Source: Desulfobacterales bacterium (GTDB taxonomy: Bacteria; Desulfobacterota; Desulfobacteria; Desulfobacterales; SpSt-501). Taken from it: DNA of 7,632 nucleotides. Location of the stretch: positions 1 to 7,632 of the forward strand of contig JALOOS010000155.1 of the NCBI GenBank assembly GCA_025454275.1, given 5' to 3'. The notes under the pieces are model-generated. The model was not told the origin of the DNA. It searched no databases and was given only the letters and a program-made list of their open reading frames with translations. Shown here one piece after another: positions 6,570 to 7,632 of the stretch. How positions within the stretch are numbered: position 1 is the first letter of the stretch; every line of letters starts with the position of its first letter. Both the position numbers and the translations under genes were made by a program.

Positions 6570-7632
6570 TCAGTTCACCCGCCAGTCGAGGATACGGCAG
6601 GTCCATTTGCCGGTTTGGGGCGCCTGGACCCGCTCAAGCACGGCCGTGACGGTCGTGCTGGCATCGGCGACCCGGGCGGTCGACTCCACGCGGAAAAGAT
6701 CGCTCGCGGTCGTGATCAGCTTGGGGTCGAGCTTGATGTCGGCCATGCCGGGAACCTGCTTGAGCCAGTTGGGATCTTTCACGTCGACGGTCTGCTTGCC
6801 GGAGATGATCTCGCGCCGGAATTCGTCGAGGGTTTCCGCCAGCTCCTCGCTCTCGGCCGGCAGGAGCGCGAAGAGCACCGGGAGCTCGGCCGTGGCGATG
6901 TTGATGCGCCCGGGAAAGGTGATCCCCGTTCCTTCGCCGGGCGCGGCGCCGTGAACCGTCAGAAAGCCTGAAATTCCCGGCAGCTGGGGGGTGCCGTGGA
7001 AGAGCTCCGGGGTGATGCCCTTGACCAGGAGCAGATCGCCGAGGTCCGGGATGGGCGCGTTGCGGGCGGGGTAGGGCGGCTGGCGTCCTTCATAATAGCT
7101 TCTCTCCGCCCCGCTCAGGCCGGTGATGGCATCGTCGTCGCCGCTGTCGATCCAGTCCTTTAAAGAGTTGATGATGGCGGCCGGCTCGCTGTCGCCCCCC
7201 AGCTCGATCCTGGAATCTTTCCGGTCGGCATAGAACTGGAGAAACCGCTCCCAGAGCGCCCGCTGGGATTCGTTGAACTGCCGGGTGTCCGGCCAGGTGA
7301 CGAGCGCATTGACCTGGATCTTCGCCAGTTCATCGAGGATGACGATCGAGACCGTGCCCTCCTCGAACGGAAGATCCTTCAGCACCTCCTCTATTTTCAG
7401 CGGGTCCGCCCAGTCGTCCAAAATCGAATCGGTCGTGTTGTCGGCCTTGTCCTTGGCGAGGATGGCCATGGCGGCGTGAACGCCGGCGGCCGCCATCTGG
7501 CTCATCGTCAGGTGGTCCCGGCCGGCGGCCGCATTGGTCAGGGAAAACCGCGCCCGGCGGTTGTATTCCAGGGTGGCCGCCACCAGCAGGGTCATCACCG
7601 ACAGGGTGACCAGGAGGGCGATGCCGCGCCGG
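6570..7632 (-). CDS. gspK: Type II secretion minor pseudopilin GspK (5' end beyond window)
   Basis: GspK is the large minor pseudopilin at the tip of the pseudopilus, forming a complex with GspI and GspJ. There are 353 residues visible; only a few N-terminal ones are missing, as the frame stays open to the right edge. The first visible residues are RRG followed by IALLVTLSVMTLLVAATLEY, a class III prepilin signature cut after the Gly by GspO. Position +5 of the mature protein is Val, consistent with GspK lacking the Glu5 of other pseudopilins. The large globular domain includes EGTVSIVILDELAKIQVNAL (91-110) and the family hallmark DWIDSGDDD (159-167), followed by GAERSYY (174-180), PPYPARNAPI (185-194) and LLLVKGIT (200-207). 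The acidic stretch resembles the calcium-site region of GspK. The C-terminal TVTAVLERV (327-335) and ILDWRVN (347-353) match the usual 'RILYWRE'-like ending. The start codon is outside the window; an internal GTG at 7598 would lose the prepilin leader and is not the start. The stop is 2 bases before gspL. Confidence 0.95.
   Translation of the reverse strand, partial: RRGIALLVTLSVMTLLVAATLEYNRRARFSLTNAAAGRDHLTMSQMAAAGVHAAMAILAKDKADNTTDSILDDWADPLKIEEVLKDLPFEEGTVSIVILDELAKIQVNALVTWPDTRQFNESQRALWERFLQFYADRKDSRIELGGDSEPAAIINSLKDWIDSGDDDAITGLSGAERSYYEGRQPPYPARNAPIPDLGDLLLVKGITPELFHGTPQLPGISGFLTVHGAAPGEGTGITFPGRINIATAELPVLFALLPAESEELAETLDEFRREIISGKQTVDVKDPNWLKQVPGMADIKLDPKLITTASDLFRVESTARVADASTTVTAVLERVQAPQTGKWTCRILDWRVN
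6577..6593. repeat. 17-base direct repeat, copy in gspK
   Basis: Second copy of ACCCGCCAGTCGAGGAT, 110 bases from the copy inside gspL. Here it encodes RILDWRV, residues 346-352 of the visible GspK chain, just before its final Asn and stop codon. Confidence 0.9.

Noticed and set aside
6568..6606. Upstream ATG that would lengthen GspL by 13 residues
   Set aside because: The added residues lie entirely over the end of gspK and its stop and do not resemble GspL starts; the ATG at 6567 opens directly on the conserved actin-like strand.
5362..6954. Open reading frame of 530 codons on the plus strand, opposite gspL and the end of gspK
   Set aside because: It is antisense to clearly conserved gspL and gspK, has the skewed composition (His, Gly, Arg, Asp, Leu) of a GC-rich shadow frame, and shows no recognisable domain.
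1..7632. Mobile elements, CRISPR arrays, tRNA or rRNA genes
   Set aside because: None seen: no spaced repeat series, no inverted terminal repeats, no transposase-like frames, no tRNA-like cloverleaf; coding sequence on the minus strand fills nearly all of the window.

Overview
This window is the core of a type II secretion system (T2SS, general secretory pathway) operon. All seven genes lie on the minus strand and are packed almost end to end. In transcription order, from the right edge to the left edge, they are gspK (5' end cut by the window), gspL, gspM, gspN, gspC, gspD and gspE (3' part cut by the window). There is no convincing gene on the plus strand. The longest stretch without a gene is 68 bases, between gspN and gspC.

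The DNA is GC-rich by eye, with strong G/C preference at third codon positions. The GspN and GspL types and the order K-L-M-N-C-D-E suggest a deltaproteobacterium in the broad sense (Desulfobacterota, Desulfuromonadota or a relative). This is inferred from protein character and gene order, not from a search. Enterobacterial and Vibrio operons instead run C-D-E-F-G-H-I-J-K-L-M, so this one is a circular permutation. The missing parts (inner-membrane platform GspF, pseudopilins GspG/H/I/J, prepilin peptidase GspO) are expected upstream of gspK (beyond position 7632) or downstream of gspE (before position 1).

Layout: 6570-7632 gspK, minor pseudopilin of the tip complex; 5119-6567 gspL, cytoplasmic actin-like plus periplasmic ferredoxin-like assembly protein; 4534-5097 gspM, its PilO-like partner; 3678-4523 gspN, AsmA-like accessory protein; 2794-3609 gspC, inner-membrane to outer-membrane connector; 773-2764 gspD, outer-membrane secretin; 1-758 gspE, N-terminal third or so of the assembly ATPase. 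Spacings are 2, 21, 10, 68, 29 and 14 bases, with Shine-Dalgarno sequences inside or next to the preceding gene, so co-transcription is likely. No promoter or terminator stands out.

Together the genes would build a machine that moves folded periplasmic proteins across the outer membrane. GspE powers the platform through GspL/GspM, GspK caps the pseudopilus, GspC links the platform to the secretin, and GspD forms the outer-membrane channel. I do not see a wholly new system. The points worth checking are an unusually short PDZ domain in GspC, a cysteine-containing insertion in the GspE N-terminal domain, a 17-base direct repeat shared by the end of gspK and the start of gspL, and an arginine at the usual gate-glycine position of GspD.
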